A DNA stretch of 64,000 nt from positions 124,001 to 188,000 of the forward strand of contig NZ_FOXS01000002.1 of assembly GCF_900115775.1 (NCBI RefSeq). Direction: 5' to 3'. The notes beneath the pieces were generated by a model, which ran no database searches, was not told the DNA's origin, and was given only the letters and a program-made list of their open reading frames with translations. Positions 53,585-62,283 of this stretch are shown piece by piece. How positions within the stretch are numbered: position 1 is the first letter of the stretch; each line of letters opens with the position of its first letter. This DNA comes from Hymenobacter arizonensis (GTDB taxonomy: Bacteria; Bacteroidota; Bacteroidia; Cytophagales; Hymenobacteraceae). The position numbers were made by a program, and so were the translations under genes.

Positions 53585-53627
53585 AAAAGGGTTAATGACG
53601 CAGCCGTCTTGCGTTATTAACCCTTTT
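53585..53627 (+). terminator. terminator of uvrB
   Basis: An 18-bp stem with one mismatch (53585-53602 with 53610-53627) is followed by a T-run, about 20 bases after the uvrB stop. Confidence 0.8.
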
Positions 53628-53640
53628 TCCTGTTTTCACT

Positions 53641-54123
53641 ATGAGATACTGGCTACTTATTACAGGTCTGCTGATGGGCCGGATGGCCGCAGCACAGACG
53701 GTGCCCGTGCCCGTACCGATGCCCCTTCCCGCAACCAACTTGCAGTCGACGGTAAATACCACAACGCTTAAGGATACACCGGGAGTGCGCTATCAATATC
53801 AGGCGGTATACCCTGATACATATTGTGTTTGGCTTGCGCCCGCTTGGCGTGGGCAAACTAAGCTGGAGCCCAAACGCTACATGTTCAATACTAACTACCG
53901 AGGCGAACTGGAAGGCATGCTAATGCAAACCATCAATGAGCTTTCCGCCGATGGATGGGAGTTTGTTGAAATCCGCACGGAATCGAGAACAACCGGAGCA
54001 ACACAGACAATCGAGAAAGAAGCGCAATCAATCGGCGCTAACAACCCCGTCTACAAGGCCACTACGTCTTTTCATACCTCTTCTGAGACACGATACCTTT
54101 TTCGCAAAGCCCTAGTAAATTAG
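53641..54123 (+). CDS. exported protein with DUF4177-like end
   Basis: A 160-residue secreted protein. The signal peptide (residues 1 to about 19) is followed by a Pro/Val-rich stretch of repeated VP units. The C-terminal part holds LMQTINELSADGWEFVEIRTESRT and ends ETRYLFRKALVN, which has the pattern of DUF4177-type small domains (helix, then GWE, then strand). No function is known for these. It is followed after 67 bases by the DUF2807 gene on the same strand, so the two may be co-transcribed. Confidence 0.75.
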   Translation: MRYWLLITGLLMGRMAAAQTVPVPVPMPLPATNLQSTVNTTTLKDTPGVRYQYQAVYPDTYCVWLAPAWRGQTKLEPKRYMFNTNYRGELEGMLMQTINELSADGWEFVEIRTESRTTGATQTIEKEAQSIGANNPVYKATTSFHTSSETRYLFRKALVN

Positions 54124-54190
54124 TGCGCGCTGGGCAACCCCGACGCGGGTCCCTGCATCGACTGATTCGCACCTTTATTCTGCTTTTGCT

Positions 54191-54898
54191 ATGAAAAACT
54201 TTTTCCTAACTGCGGTTTTAGCTGCTGTCTCGCTCACCTCCTGCATGGCGCAGGACAAAGTGAAGCAACCGCGCCAGCTCAGTGGCTTTGAGGTCGTCAG
54301 CTCCAGCGGCGGCATCGACGTAGTGCTCCGACAGGGCTCCAACACCACCGTGGTTGTAGAGGCTTCGCCCGAAGCACAAAAACACCTAGTTACCAAAGTG
54401 GAGGGTAAAACGCTGAAGATTGGCTGGGAATCCAATTATTCCTGGCGCAATCTCCTGAGCAATGGTCGCAAGGCGAACGTTTACATTACTCTCCCGAGGC
54501 TCACGGGCCTGTCCCTGAGTGGTGGGGCAGATGCCACGGGCGAATCAAATTTTAGCGCCGACAATTTCCGGATTGATGCCAGCGGCGGCAGCGACATAAA
54601 GCTGAGCATCACCGCCAAAACCCTCTCCGTGCAGGCCTCGGGCGGCAGCGACGTCAACCTCACCGGTCGTGTCGAGCGCCAGAAAGTGGACGTCAGCGGC
54701 GGCTCCGATTACAACGGGTTCGCTCTGCAAAGCACGACGGCCACCATCAGCGCCAGCGGCGGCTCCGATGCCAAGGTATCGGTCGATGGCGAGATTTCCT
54801 CAGATGCATCGGGTGGCAGCGATGTGCGCTACAAAGGCGACGCCCGGGTGGCCAGCTCCAACAGCAGCGGTGGCGGCAGCGTGCGCCGCGTGAAGTAG
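54191..54898 (+). CDS. DUF2807 head GIN domain protein
   Basis: A 235-residue exported protein with a lipoprotein-type signal ending TSCMAQ. The DUF2807 domain starts at LSGFEVVSSSGGIDVVLRQGSN and VVVEASPEAQKHLVTKVEGKTLKI. The rest forms a right-handed beta-helix with a repeating SGGSD motif: DASGGSDI, QASGGSDV, DVSGGSDY, SASGGSDA and DASGGSDV at about 20-residue steps. It ends in SSGGGSVRRVK. Such proteins are surface or periplasmic and may bind polymers, but no activity is established. The gene ends close to a short inverted repeat. Confidence 0.92.
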   Translation: MKNFFLTAVLAAVSLTSCMAQDKVKQPRQLSGFEVVSSSGGIDVVLRQGSNTTVVVEASPEAQKHLVTKVEGKTLKIGWESNYSWRNLLSNGRKANVYITLPRLTGLSLSGGADATGESNFSADNFRIDASGGSDIKLSITAKTLSVQASGGSDVNLTGRVERQKVDVSGGSDYNGFALQSTTATISASGGSDAKVSVDGEISSDASGGSDVRYKGDARVASSNSSGGGSVRRVK

Positions 54899-54922
54899 CG
54901 TTGTTGTTTAGTTGTCAGTTGC

Positions 54923-54980
54923 TAGTTGTCGGTTGTTAGCATTCTACTATAGTAGACTGATAACTAACAACCGACAATTA
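54923..54980. repeat. inverted repeat between convergent genes
   Basis: TTGTCGGTTGTTAG (14 bases, 54926-54939) is complementary to 54964-54977, and the loop holds a second palindrome, TCTACTATAGTAGA. It follows a tandem of GTTG-rich short units. It lies between the DUF2807 and amidohydrolase stops and may act as a terminator, but it is GC-poor and lacks a long T-run on the plus strand. Confidence 0.55.
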
Positions 54981-54985
54981 AAAAA

Positions 54986-56323
54986 TCAAGGCTGCTTGTA
55001 GAGCACGCCACCCTTCATCACAAGCTGCACCTGGCGCACGGCGAGGACGTCCTGCGTGGGGTCGCCGGTCACGGCTACTAGGTCGGCCAGCAGACCGGGG
55101 CGAATGCGGCCGCGGTCGGCCAGATGAAATACCTGGGCGTTGCCGCTGGTGGCTTGGCGCAGCACTTGTAGCGGGCTGAGGCCGTGGTCTTGAACGAGCT
55201 GCTCCATTTCGCGGGCATTGTCGCCGTGGGCAAACACGCCCACATCGCCGCCCATCACCAGCGTGACGCCGGCTTTTAGGGCGGCTTGCACGCTTTGGGC
55301 TTTTTGCTGGATGCGTGGCGGCACGGGGTCCTGGCCCTTTTTCCAGCCGCGGTACTGGGAAATGGCGTCGCCGGCAGCCACCGTGGGGCACAATGCCACG
55401 CCGCGCTGCTTCATCAGCTTGAATATTTCGGGCGTGCCGTCATCGCCGTGCTCGATGGTTTCGACGCCGGCCAGCGTGGCGCGCTGCATGCCCTCGGGTG
55501 TGCTGGCGTGGGCCACCACGCCGCGGCCGGCGGCGCGGGCAGTCTGTACAATCAGCGTGAGTTCTTCCTGCGAAAACGTGGGGGCGGCCGTACCATTCAG
55601 GCCCCAGCGGTAGTCGGCGTAAACTTTGATAATGTCGGCACCCTTGCCGATTTGCTCGCGCACGGCGCGCACGATGCCATCGACGCCGTCGGCCTCCTGG
55701 GCGCCCTGGGGCACGTCGATATCGGTGGCGAGCTTGGGGCCGTAGCTGCCGGTAGCTACCAGGGCCCGAGTAGCTATCAATAGCCGAGGACCGGGAATAA
55801 TGCCCTTGTCAATGGCTTGCTTCAGGCCAACATCGGTGTAGCCGGCGCCTTCCGTGCCCAAATCGCGGGCGGTGGTGAAACCGGCCAGCAGCGTGCGCTG
55901 GGCATGCACCGTGGCCCGCGCCACGCGCAGGGCCTGGGACTCAAGCAGCACCTGGTCGTTCCAGGGCGTTTCGTTGTACGGGTGCAGCAGTAGGTGCGAA
56001 TGGCCTTCGATGAGGCCCGGCATGAGGGTGAGGCCCGGCAACTCCAAGGTCCGGGCCCCGGCGGGTGGCGTGACTTTGCCAGCCGGCCCAGCTGCCGTGA
56101 TTTTATCGTTTTCGACTACTACCACCCAGCCCGGATGCAGGTCCTGGCCGTCGAATACAGCGGCGGGCCTAAGCAAAGTAGCGGGCGTGGCGGCTGGCTG
56201 AGCGCGCAGTACGCCCGCGCAAAAAAGCAGGAGCACACTCCATCCAAAACGAAGAAAAAGACCTCGTTCCCGGCGCACAATATGAAACAATAAAGCCGCA
56301 GCGGCCCGGCAATCAGTTGACAT
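54986..56323 (-). CDS. exported amidohydrolase family protein
   Basis: A 445-residue metal-dependent hydrolase. A signal segment (LRFGWSVLLLFCAGVLRAQP) ends near residue 42. The metal-binding HSHLLLH follows GLTLMPGLIEG near 105. Further sites are AHASTPEGMQRATLAGVETIEHG and VMGGDVGVFAHGDN. The end ADLVAVTGDPTQDVLAVRQVQLVMKGGV is typical of imidazolonepropionase- and prolidase-like members. It may cleave dipeptides or cyclic amides in the periplasm. ATG 56323 is used; the N-terminal 25 residues are unusually long for a signal. It is divergent from an epimerase-like gene. Confidence 0.88.
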   Translation of the reverse strand: MSTDCRAAAALLFHIVRRERGLFLRFGWSVLLLFCAGVLRAQPAATPATLLRPAAVFDGQDLHPGWVVVVENDKITAAGPAGKVTPPAGARTLELPGLTLMPGLIEGHSHLLLHPYNETPWNDQVLLESQALRVARATVHAQRTLLAGFTTARDLGTEGAGYTDVGLKQAIDKGIIPGPRLLIATRALVATGSYGPKLATDIDVPQGAQEADGVDGIVRAVREQIGKGADIIKVYADYRWGLNGTAAPTFSQEELTLIVQTARAAGRGVVAHASTPEGMQRATLAGVETIEHGDDGTPEIFKLMKQRGVALCPTVAAGDAISQYRGWKKGQDPVPPRIQQKAQSVQAALKAGVTLVMGGDVGVFAHGDNAREMEQLVQDHGLSPLQVLRQATSGNAQVFHLADRGRIRPGLLADLVAVTGDPTQDVLAVRQVQLVMKGGVLYKQP

Positions 56324-56489
56324 AAGCACTGGGGATGAAGAAAACTCGAGCGACGGGACGAAGCTACTGGATTGAGCGGGGCTTAGCCATGTACCCTTGG
56401 GTTAAAAACCCGAGCGTATCTGTAATATTGGGCACTCCCGGATGTTTTGTCGGCCACGTTGCGTGGCGCTCCGAGGTGCACCCCGCCCC

Positions 56490-57611
56490 ATGCCGAACAC
56501 TACCATTCGCTCCATCGAGATTTTTAAGTTGTTCCTGCCGCTGAAAGAACCCTTTGTCATCTCTCTGGGTCCCATCAACCAAGTGCAGAATGTGGTGATT
56601 CGAATTCGCACGGCCGATGGCTGCACCGGCTACGGCGAATGCAGCCCCTACCTCACCATCAACGGCGAGAGCATCGACACTTGCTATGTGGTGGCGCAAT
56701 ACCTGGCCCCTGCCCTGCTCGGGCACGACGCCCTGGACATTGCCGGCGCGGTGGCCATCATGAACCGCATTATCTACGCCAACAACAGCATCAAAAGCGC
56801 CTTCGATATCGCCCTGCACGACGTGGCCGCGCAGCAGGCCGGCCTGCCGCTGTACGCTTTTTTAGGCGGGCAGCGCAACAAGATACTCACCACCGACATG
56901 ACCGTGAGCCTCGGCCCCGTGGAGAAAATGCAGGCCGATGCCGTCCTGTTTCAGCAGTTGGGGTTTCCGGCCATTAAAGTAAAGTTGGGCGAAACCCTGG
57001 AAGCCGACGTAGCGCGCATCCGGGCCATTCGCGAAGGCATCGGGCCCACGCACCCGCTGCGCATCGATGCCAACCAGGGCTGGCACACGGCCGATGCGGC
57101 CCTTGCGGTATTGCATGCCCTGGCTCCCTACAACATTGACCACTGCGAAGAGCCCATTGCCCGCCACGCGTTCATGGACCTGGCGCGGGTTTCGGCCGCC
57201 TCGCCCATTTCCATCATGGCCGATGAAACCTGCGGCGACGAACACGACGCCGCTCGCCTGATTCAGCTCGGCGCGTGCACGCAGTTCAATATCAAGCTGG
57301 GCAAGTCGGGCGGCCTGCACCGGGCCCGCAAGATTGTGGACCTGGGCGCCGCCGCGAGCATAGTGCTGCAGGTGGGCGGATTCATGGAATCGCGCCTGGG
57401 CATGACCGCCGCCGCGCACCTAGCCCTGAGTAGCAGCGCCATCCAGCACTGCGATTTTGACACGCCCCTGATGTACACCGAAGACCCCGTGGTGGGTGGC
57501 ATTCGCTACCTGGCCAATGGCGTGGTTGACGTTCCCGATACTCCTGGCCTGGGCGCCGCTATCGATGAGGCGTATTTACGGCACGCCGAGAAACGTGAGT
57601 TCACCAGGTAA
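56490..57611 (+). CDS. enolase-superfamily epimerase, dipeptide epimerase-like
   Basis: A 373-residue member of the mandelate racemase/muconate lactonising group. It has a capping domain (IFKLFLPLKEPFVISLGPINQV, VRIRTADGCTGYGECSP) and a barrel with the KxK motif in PAIKVKLGE. The metal sites are RIDANQGW, HCEEPIA and ADETCGDEHDA, and the second base Lys is in FNIKLGKSGGL. The KxK plus DxD-like pattern is that of L-Ala-D/L-Glu-type dipeptide epimerases. It might recycle murein peptides, with the divergent amidohydrolase as partner (inference). ATG 56490 (MPNTTIR) is chosen. Confidence 0.87.
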   Translation: MPNTTIRSIEIFKLFLPLKEPFVISLGPINQVQNVVIRIRTADGCTGYGECSPYLTINGESIDTCYVVAQYLAPALLGHDALDIAGAVAIMNRIIYANNSIKSAFDIALHDVAAQQAGLPLYAFLGGQRNKILTTDMTVSLGPVEKMQADAVLFQQLGFPAIKVKLGETLEADVARIRAIREGIGPTHPLRIDANQGWHTADAALAVLHALAPYNIDHCEEPIARHAFMDLARVSAASPISIMADETCGDEHDAARLIQLGACTQFNIKLGKSGGLHRARKIVDLGAAASIVLQVGGFMESRLGMTAAAHLALSSSAIQHCDFDTPLMYTEDPVVGGIRYLANGVVDVPDTPGLGAAIDEAYLRHAEKREFTR

Positions 57612-57769
57612 TAAGGAAACAGCTTATTTCAACCAACATCATGAGTTAGTTAAATCCAGTTTGCATGTAAAAAGCGTAGGGTAACATTCAGTTTTTGAGC
57701 AGCTCACCAATTAAGCGGCATCCTCCCAAAGACTGCTTTTCGTAGCACGCCACTGCTGTTTTCACCCCC

Positions 57770-58501
57770 ATGCTTCCCTCTGCAAAACTGACCTGCCTGC
57801 TCGTCGACGACAACGAGATGAACCGGCTGACCCTCGAACATCTCATCGAGCTAACCCCCGAGCTAGAACTGGTAGCGTCCTTCACCAACGCTGTGGATTG
57901 CCTGGAATTTTTCCGCCAGGGCGGACAGGTTGACCTGGCTTTTCTGGACATCGAAATGCCTCTGCTCTCGGGCCTAGACCTGGTGCGCATCATGCCAGAG
58001 CCTCAGCCCGACATTGTGCTCGTTACCTCGCACCGCGACTTTGCCCTCGATGCCTTCGAGCTGCGCGTGACCGATTATGTAGTGAAGCCCCTTGAATTTC
58101 CGCGCTTTCTACAGGCCGTGCAGCGGGTAATCAAAAACCGCCAAGCTCCGGCCGCTGCTCCCCAGGCCGCGGCGGCTTCCTTCGCTCACGACCAGCACTT
58201 CTTCGTAAAAGTGAACAAGAAAATGGTGCGGGTTAACTACGAAGAGCTCCTGTACATCGAAGCCCTCTCCGACTACTCCGTGCTGGTACTCGACAAGCAG
58301 AAACTAATTGTTTACACTACCCTAAAAAACCTGGAGGAGCGGCTTCCCACCAACCAGTTTGCGCGGGTGCACCGCTCCTACATTGTCAATACCCGCCGCA
58401 TCGATGTGGTAGAAGACCACATGCTGATTTTTGGCAAGCACGAAGTACCCGTGAGCAAGTCGTACCAAGAAGGTTTTTACCGCCGCCTGCGCGGGGTGTA
58501 A
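57770..58501 (+). CDS. LytTR response regulator
   Basis: A 243-residue LytR/AlgR-type regulator. The receiver domain has the acidic pair DD near 13-14, the phosphorylated Asp60 in AFLDIEMP and the Lys in VVKPLEF near 106. From about residue 143 a LytTR DNA-binding domain follows (FFVKVNKKMVRVNYEELLYIEALSDYSVLV, RVHRSYIVNTRRIDVVE). No LytS-type kinase adjoins it. The convergent hybrid kinase at 58552 has receiver and Hpt domains and could be the upstream relay. The two stop codons are only about 50 bases apart, with no terminator visible. Confidence 0.94.
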   Translation: MLPSAKLTCLLVDDNEMNRLTLEHLIELTPELELVASFTNAVDCLEFFRQGGQVDLAFLDIEMPLLSGLDLVRIMPEPQPDIVLVTSHRDFALDAFELRVTDYVVKPLEFPRFLQAVQRVIKNRQAPAAAPQAAAASFAHDQHFFVKVNKKMVRVNYEELLYIEALSDYSVLVLDKQKLIVYTTLKNLEERLPTNQFARVHRSYIVNTRRIDVVEDHMLIFGKHEVPVSKSYQEGFYRRLRGV

Positions 58502-58551
58502 GCGCGTCGCCGCAGCGGTACCCCAGCCCTCTTCTGGGTAGCCGCGCCAAC

Positions 58552-61500
58552 CTATTCCTTTGGCAGCTCCGTAGGCAGGGCTGCCAGCACCTGGCTCACC
58601 GATGCCATCAGCTGCGCCACCAGCGCAGCCCGCTCGGCAGCCGACTGGTTGGGCCCTGGGGCTTTCTCTAGTATAGCCACCGCATGCGCCACGCCGGCCA
58701 CGCCCAGCGCCGCCAGGTTGGGCTTGATGTGGTGGGTGAGCTCGGCCACTTTGGCCCACTGGCCGGCCGCAGCGGCCTCCTGCAGCTGCACCAGGCTGGC
58801 GGGGGTGTTGGCAAGGAACGAACGAATGATTTTCGCCACGAACGCCTCCCGGCCGTGGGCCATGGCCCGCAGCTTGGTCAGGTCGTAGGGCGTGGCGGTG
58901 CGGGGCAGCACGCGCAGGGCGTCGAGCTTGCGGTAGAGCTCTTCTTCATCGAAGGGTTTGGCCAGGCAGTCGTTCATGCCGGCGGCGCGGTAGCGCTCGC
59001 TGTCTTCGCGGAAGGCATTGGCCGTGAGAGCCAGAATGGGCACCTGCGCCCGCACGGGGTCGGGTAGCTGGCGCACGGCCCGGGTCACCTCCACCCCGCT
59101 CATGATGGGCATCTGAATGTCCATCAGCACCACATCGTACACATTGTCGGTGAGCAGACGCAGGCCTTTTTCACCGTCGACGGCTTCTTCCAGAATCACG
59201 CCCCACTCTTCCAGCATAAAGCGGGCTACCTCGCGGTTGATTTCGTTGTCTTCCACCATCAGCACCCGCAGGCCGGCCAGGGCGCCCGTGTTGAAGGTAC
59301 TCGCGGCGAAAAGCGGCGGCGCCATGGGCTTTTCGGCTTTTGGCAGCGTGAGGGTGAAAGCAAAGGTGCTGCCCTGCCCGGGCATGCTGTGGCGCAGCGA
59401 GAGGGTGCCGCCCAGCTGCTCCACCAGCGCCCGGCTGATGCTCAGGCCCAGCCCGGTGCCGCCAAACTGCCGGGTGGTGTCGGCGTAGGCCTGGGTGAAG
59501 CCTTCGAAAATGGTTGCCTGCTTATCGGGGTCGATGCCGATGCCGGTATCCGCCACGCTGAATTCGACGGTGAGGTGCGTGCTGGTTTCGGCCAGCTGCT
59601 GCCCCACCACCGTGATGCTGCCGCGAGGTGTGAACTTGATGGCGTTGGCTACGAGGTTGATAAGGATTTGATTGAGGCGGGCGGGGTCGCTCACCACCCA
59701 CGGGTAGGCGCAGCTCTCACGCAGCATGGTGCCGTGCACCACCAATCCTTTTTCCTGGGCTTGCAGCACCAGGGGCTGCACGGCCTGGCTCATCGAATCG
59801 CAGAGGTTGAAGCTCACCTGCTCAAACTCCAGCTTGCCGGAGGTGATTTTGGCCATGTCGAGCACGTCGTTGATGACGCTGAGCAGGTGCTGCCCCGAGG
59901 AGCGAATCATGCGCAGGAAATCCTGTTGGCGGGCATCGAGGGGGGTTTTGCCCAGCTGGCTGGCCATGCCCAGAATGCCGTTGAGCGGCGTGCGAATTTC
60001 GTGGCTCATGTTGGCCAGAAAATTCTCCTTGGCCAGGGCCGCCGACTCGGCCGCTTCCTTGGCGCGCTTCATTTCGCGCTCGGCCGCAATGCGCTCGGTG
60101 ATGTCGTGCGAGTGCGAGATGACGTAGGGCGCCTGCCCGGGCTCGTCGACCAAGTAGTTGCGATACAGCAGGTAGCGCAGCTCCGAGCTGCCGCGCGGGC
60201 ACACGCGCTGCACGCCGGAGGCTTCGTGGTCGAGGGCAATGTTTTCGAGGTAGACGGCGAAGGTCGCCCGGTCTTCCAGCGTCATCACGTCGGCCACGTT
60301 GCCGCCCACAATGGCTTCCATGGGCATGTTCAGCAGCTCGCTCAGGGCGGGGTTGGCGGTGAGTACGGTGCCGTCGAGCGAATGCGCGCAGATGAACGCC
60401 TGGGCGTAGTTCATCAGGTCGCGGTACTGCTTCTCGCTCTGCTCCAGGGTCTGCTGCGCTTGTTTGAGCGCAGTGATGTCGGTGCTCACGCCCAGCACGT
60501 GCACGCTGCCATCTGGCCGGAGCAGGGGCCGCTTCACGGTCTGGAAAATAAGCTGGGTGCCGTCGAGCTGCGTCAGCGACTCTTCGGTGGTCAATTCCTG
60601 GCCGCTGCGGATAACGATTTTGTCGTTTGCCACGAACTGGGCTATTTCCTGCTCTTCCACACTGCCGGACACCAATTTTTCTCCGGTCAGGTGCCGCGAA
60701 CTCTCGCGGATGGCCTGCATGGCATGGTTCTCAAACACCAACCGATGTTCCTCGTCGCGCACGTAAATCACGCTCGGGCTGGCATCCAGGATGCTTTGGG
60801 TGAACTCCTGCTGCTCGCGCAGCTGCCGGCGCGTCAGCTCTTGGGCCGTAATGTCGAGGCCGTAGCCGATGACCAGACTTACGTTGTCGCCGGCTTCGGG
60901 CACGGGCTGCAAGCGGCGCAGAATGAAGCGCGGCGCGGCCGCATCGCCCAGGGTCTCGACCCACTCGTGGCGCTGGCGCTTCGCAAGCACCTCCAGCAAA
61001 TGGGTTTGCCGCTGCTGGGCCACGGCGGCGGCGTGGCCGCGGCGCGCGTTGTACTCCTCGCTGGTGCGGCCTAGCATCCAGTGGCGCAGTGCGGCATCGG
61101 GCACAGCGGCGGGGTTCACAAAGCGGTAGCGGTATTCTTCGTCAACGACAAAGATTTCGGCTGGCAGCTCATTAAGAATGGTTTCGTAGAAACGCTGCTG
61201 CTCCTGCAGCTCCTGCGCCATGCGCACGCGGGCCGTGGTGTCAACCAGGTACAGGTTGACGTAGCCCTCGGCGGCAAACGGCACGACGTGCACGCTGAAG
61301 CTGCTGTTAGCAATCGTTATTTCTTCCTGATAAGGAGTACCCAACGCCAATGCCTCGGCTGCCAGGGCCCGCAGCTTGCGCTGTCCGGGCACGCGCTGGG
61401 CCCGTGGTAGGGTTTGGGCCAATACGCGGGCGGCGTTGTTGGCGTACAGTTCCTGGCCCGAATCAGCCAAGCGCAGCACCGGATAGGGGTTCTGCTGAGG

Positions 61501-61983
61501 AATGCGGGCGATGGACTCGAATTCGGCCAGCATTTGGTGGCGTTCCGTGACGTCGTGCAGGCACAGCAGCCAGCGACCGGAGTTGTCGGAGTCGGTTGGC
61601 TCAGGCAGTGTATCACAAGCCAATACCCGGCCATCGCGCAGCTTGATGCTGTTGCCAAGGCTGCTGGGCGCGATTGCGCCTATTTGGGGTCGCACGTGCG
61701 CCAGCAAGTCATCGGCGCCACAGCCTAGCCAGCCGGCCGGGGCGTCAGCGAGGCCATATAGGGCGAAAAAGCGTTGGTTGATGGCCTCAATCCGTCCCTC
61801 GGCGTCGAACAAGGCCACGCCCTCGGGCAGCAAATCCAGCAGCAGCGAAAACGACTGGCTAGCTGTTTCGGCCGTGCTCGCTGCGTGGGTCAAAGCCCGC
61901 AGCAAGTCGGCGTTGCGTTGCTGGGCCTGCGCCAGGGCGGCATCGGCAAAAGCAGGCGTTGGGAGCGGAGAGGTGGCAGGCAT
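58552..61983 (-). CDS. hybrid sensor histidine kinase with five PAS domains, receiver and Hpt
   Basis: A 1143-residue cytoplasmic hybrid kinase with no membrane segment. PAS-type domains lie at about 45-150, 155-250, 265-385, 395-505 and 520-640. The HisKA domain has the phospho-His661 in NMSHEIRTPLNGILGM. The ATPase holds INLVANAIKFTP, ADTGIGI and GGTGLGLSIS. The receiver has Asp955 in VVLMDIQMP. The Hpt domain has His1084 in ELTHHIKPNLAALG. All relay residues are present. The kinase probably senses a soluble or redox signal through PAS domains. ATG 61983 is used; a TTG six codons upstream is less likely. The LytTR regulator converging on it is a candidate target. Confidence 0.93.
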   Translation of the reverse strand: MPATSPLPTPAFADAALAQAQQRNADLLRALTHAASTAETASQSFSLLLDLLPEGVALFDAEGRIEAINQRFFALYGLADAPAGWLGCGADDLLAHVRPQIGAIAPSSLGNSIKLRDGRVLACDTLPEPTDSDNSGRWLLCLHDVTERHQMLAEFESIARIPQQNPYPVLRLADSGQELYANNAARVLAQTLPRAQRVPGQRKLRALAAEALALGTPYQEEITIANSSFSVHVVPFAAEGYVNLYLVDTTARVRMAQELQEQQRFYETILNELPAEIFVVDEEYRYRFVNPAAVPDAALRHWMLGRTSEEYNARRGHAAAVAQQRQTHLLEVLAKRQRHEWVETLGDAAAPRFILRRLQPVPEAGDNVSLVIGYGLDITAQELTRRQLREQQEFTQSILDASPSVIYVRDEEHRLVFENHAMQAIRESSRHLTGEKLVSGSVEEQEIAQFVANDKIVIRSGQELTTEESLTQLDGTQLIFQTVKRPLLRPDGSVHVLGVSTDITALKQAQQTLEQSEKQYRDLMNYAQAFICAHSLDGTVLTANPALSELLNMPMEAIVGGNVADVMTLEDRATFAVYLENIALDHEASGVQRVCPRGSSELRYLLYRNYLVDEPGQAPYVISHSHDITERIAAEREMKRAKEAAESAALAKENFLANMSHEIRTPLNGILGMASQLGKTPLDARQQDFLRMIRSSGQHLLSVINDVLDMAKITSGKLEFEQVSFNLCDSMSQAVQPLVLQAQEKGLVVHGTMLRESCAYPWVVSDPARLNQILINLVANAIKFTPRGSITVVGQQLAETSTHLTVEFSVADTGIGIDPDKQATIFEGFTQAYADTTRQFGGTGLGLSISRALVEQLGGTLSLRHSMPGQGSTFAFTLTLPKAEKPMAPPLFAASTFNTGALAGLRVLMVEDNEINREVARFMLEEWGVILEEAVDGEKGLRLLTDNVYDVVLMDIQMPIMSGVEVTRAVRQLPDPVRAQVPILALTANAFREDSERYRAAGMNDCLAKPFDEEELYRKLDALRVLPRTATPYDLTKLRAMAHGREAFVAKIIRSFLANTPASLVQLQEAAAAGQWAKVAELTHHIKPNLAALGVAGVAHAVAILEKAPGPNQSAAERAALVAQLMASVSQVLAALPTELPKE

Positions 61984-62283
61984 GATAGAGAACAACTGCA
62001 ATATCAGTCGATGCCTTGCCAGATTTCAGCGATGCTGGCCCAACGGCGCATTCTGCTGTCCCAAGGACGGTATTTACTAGTTCAACCGTCAATTCCAGCC
62101 GGTGAAGGCCGCTGCCCTTTTTTCAGCGGAGTGCTGCTTCCGCTATGGTGGTGAATCCCAACACTGCCTGACTATGGACACTATGCAAGTTTATACTTGC
62201 ATCGTTCAAATCCCTCTTAAACTGCCCACTCCACGCACTGCCTATTGCAGCCGCAGCTCTGGCAATATTTTTGGTGCCTTCGT
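61984..62283. other. intergenic region with a short palindrome
   Basis: This 300-base stretch is the upstream region of the hybrid kinase and the downstream region of the antiporter. It holds the palindrome ATGCAAGT-TTAT-ACTTGCAT at 62183-62202. I see no gene and no strong terminator for the antiporter. Confidence 0.45.
62183..62202. repeat. 8-bp palindrome, possible operator
   Basis: ATGCAAGT at 62183-62190 and ACTTGCAT at 62195-62202 form perfect 8-bp arms around TTAT, about 200 bases upstream of the hybrid kinase start. The symmetry and length suit a dimeric regulator site. Confidence 0.4.

Noticed and set aside
59389..61074. A 561-codon open frame on the plus strand, antisense to the hybrid kinase gene
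   Set aside because: It is an antisense shadow typical of GC-rich coding DNA. Its product is Gly/His/Ala-rich without any family motif, while the opposite strand encodes complete kinase domains.
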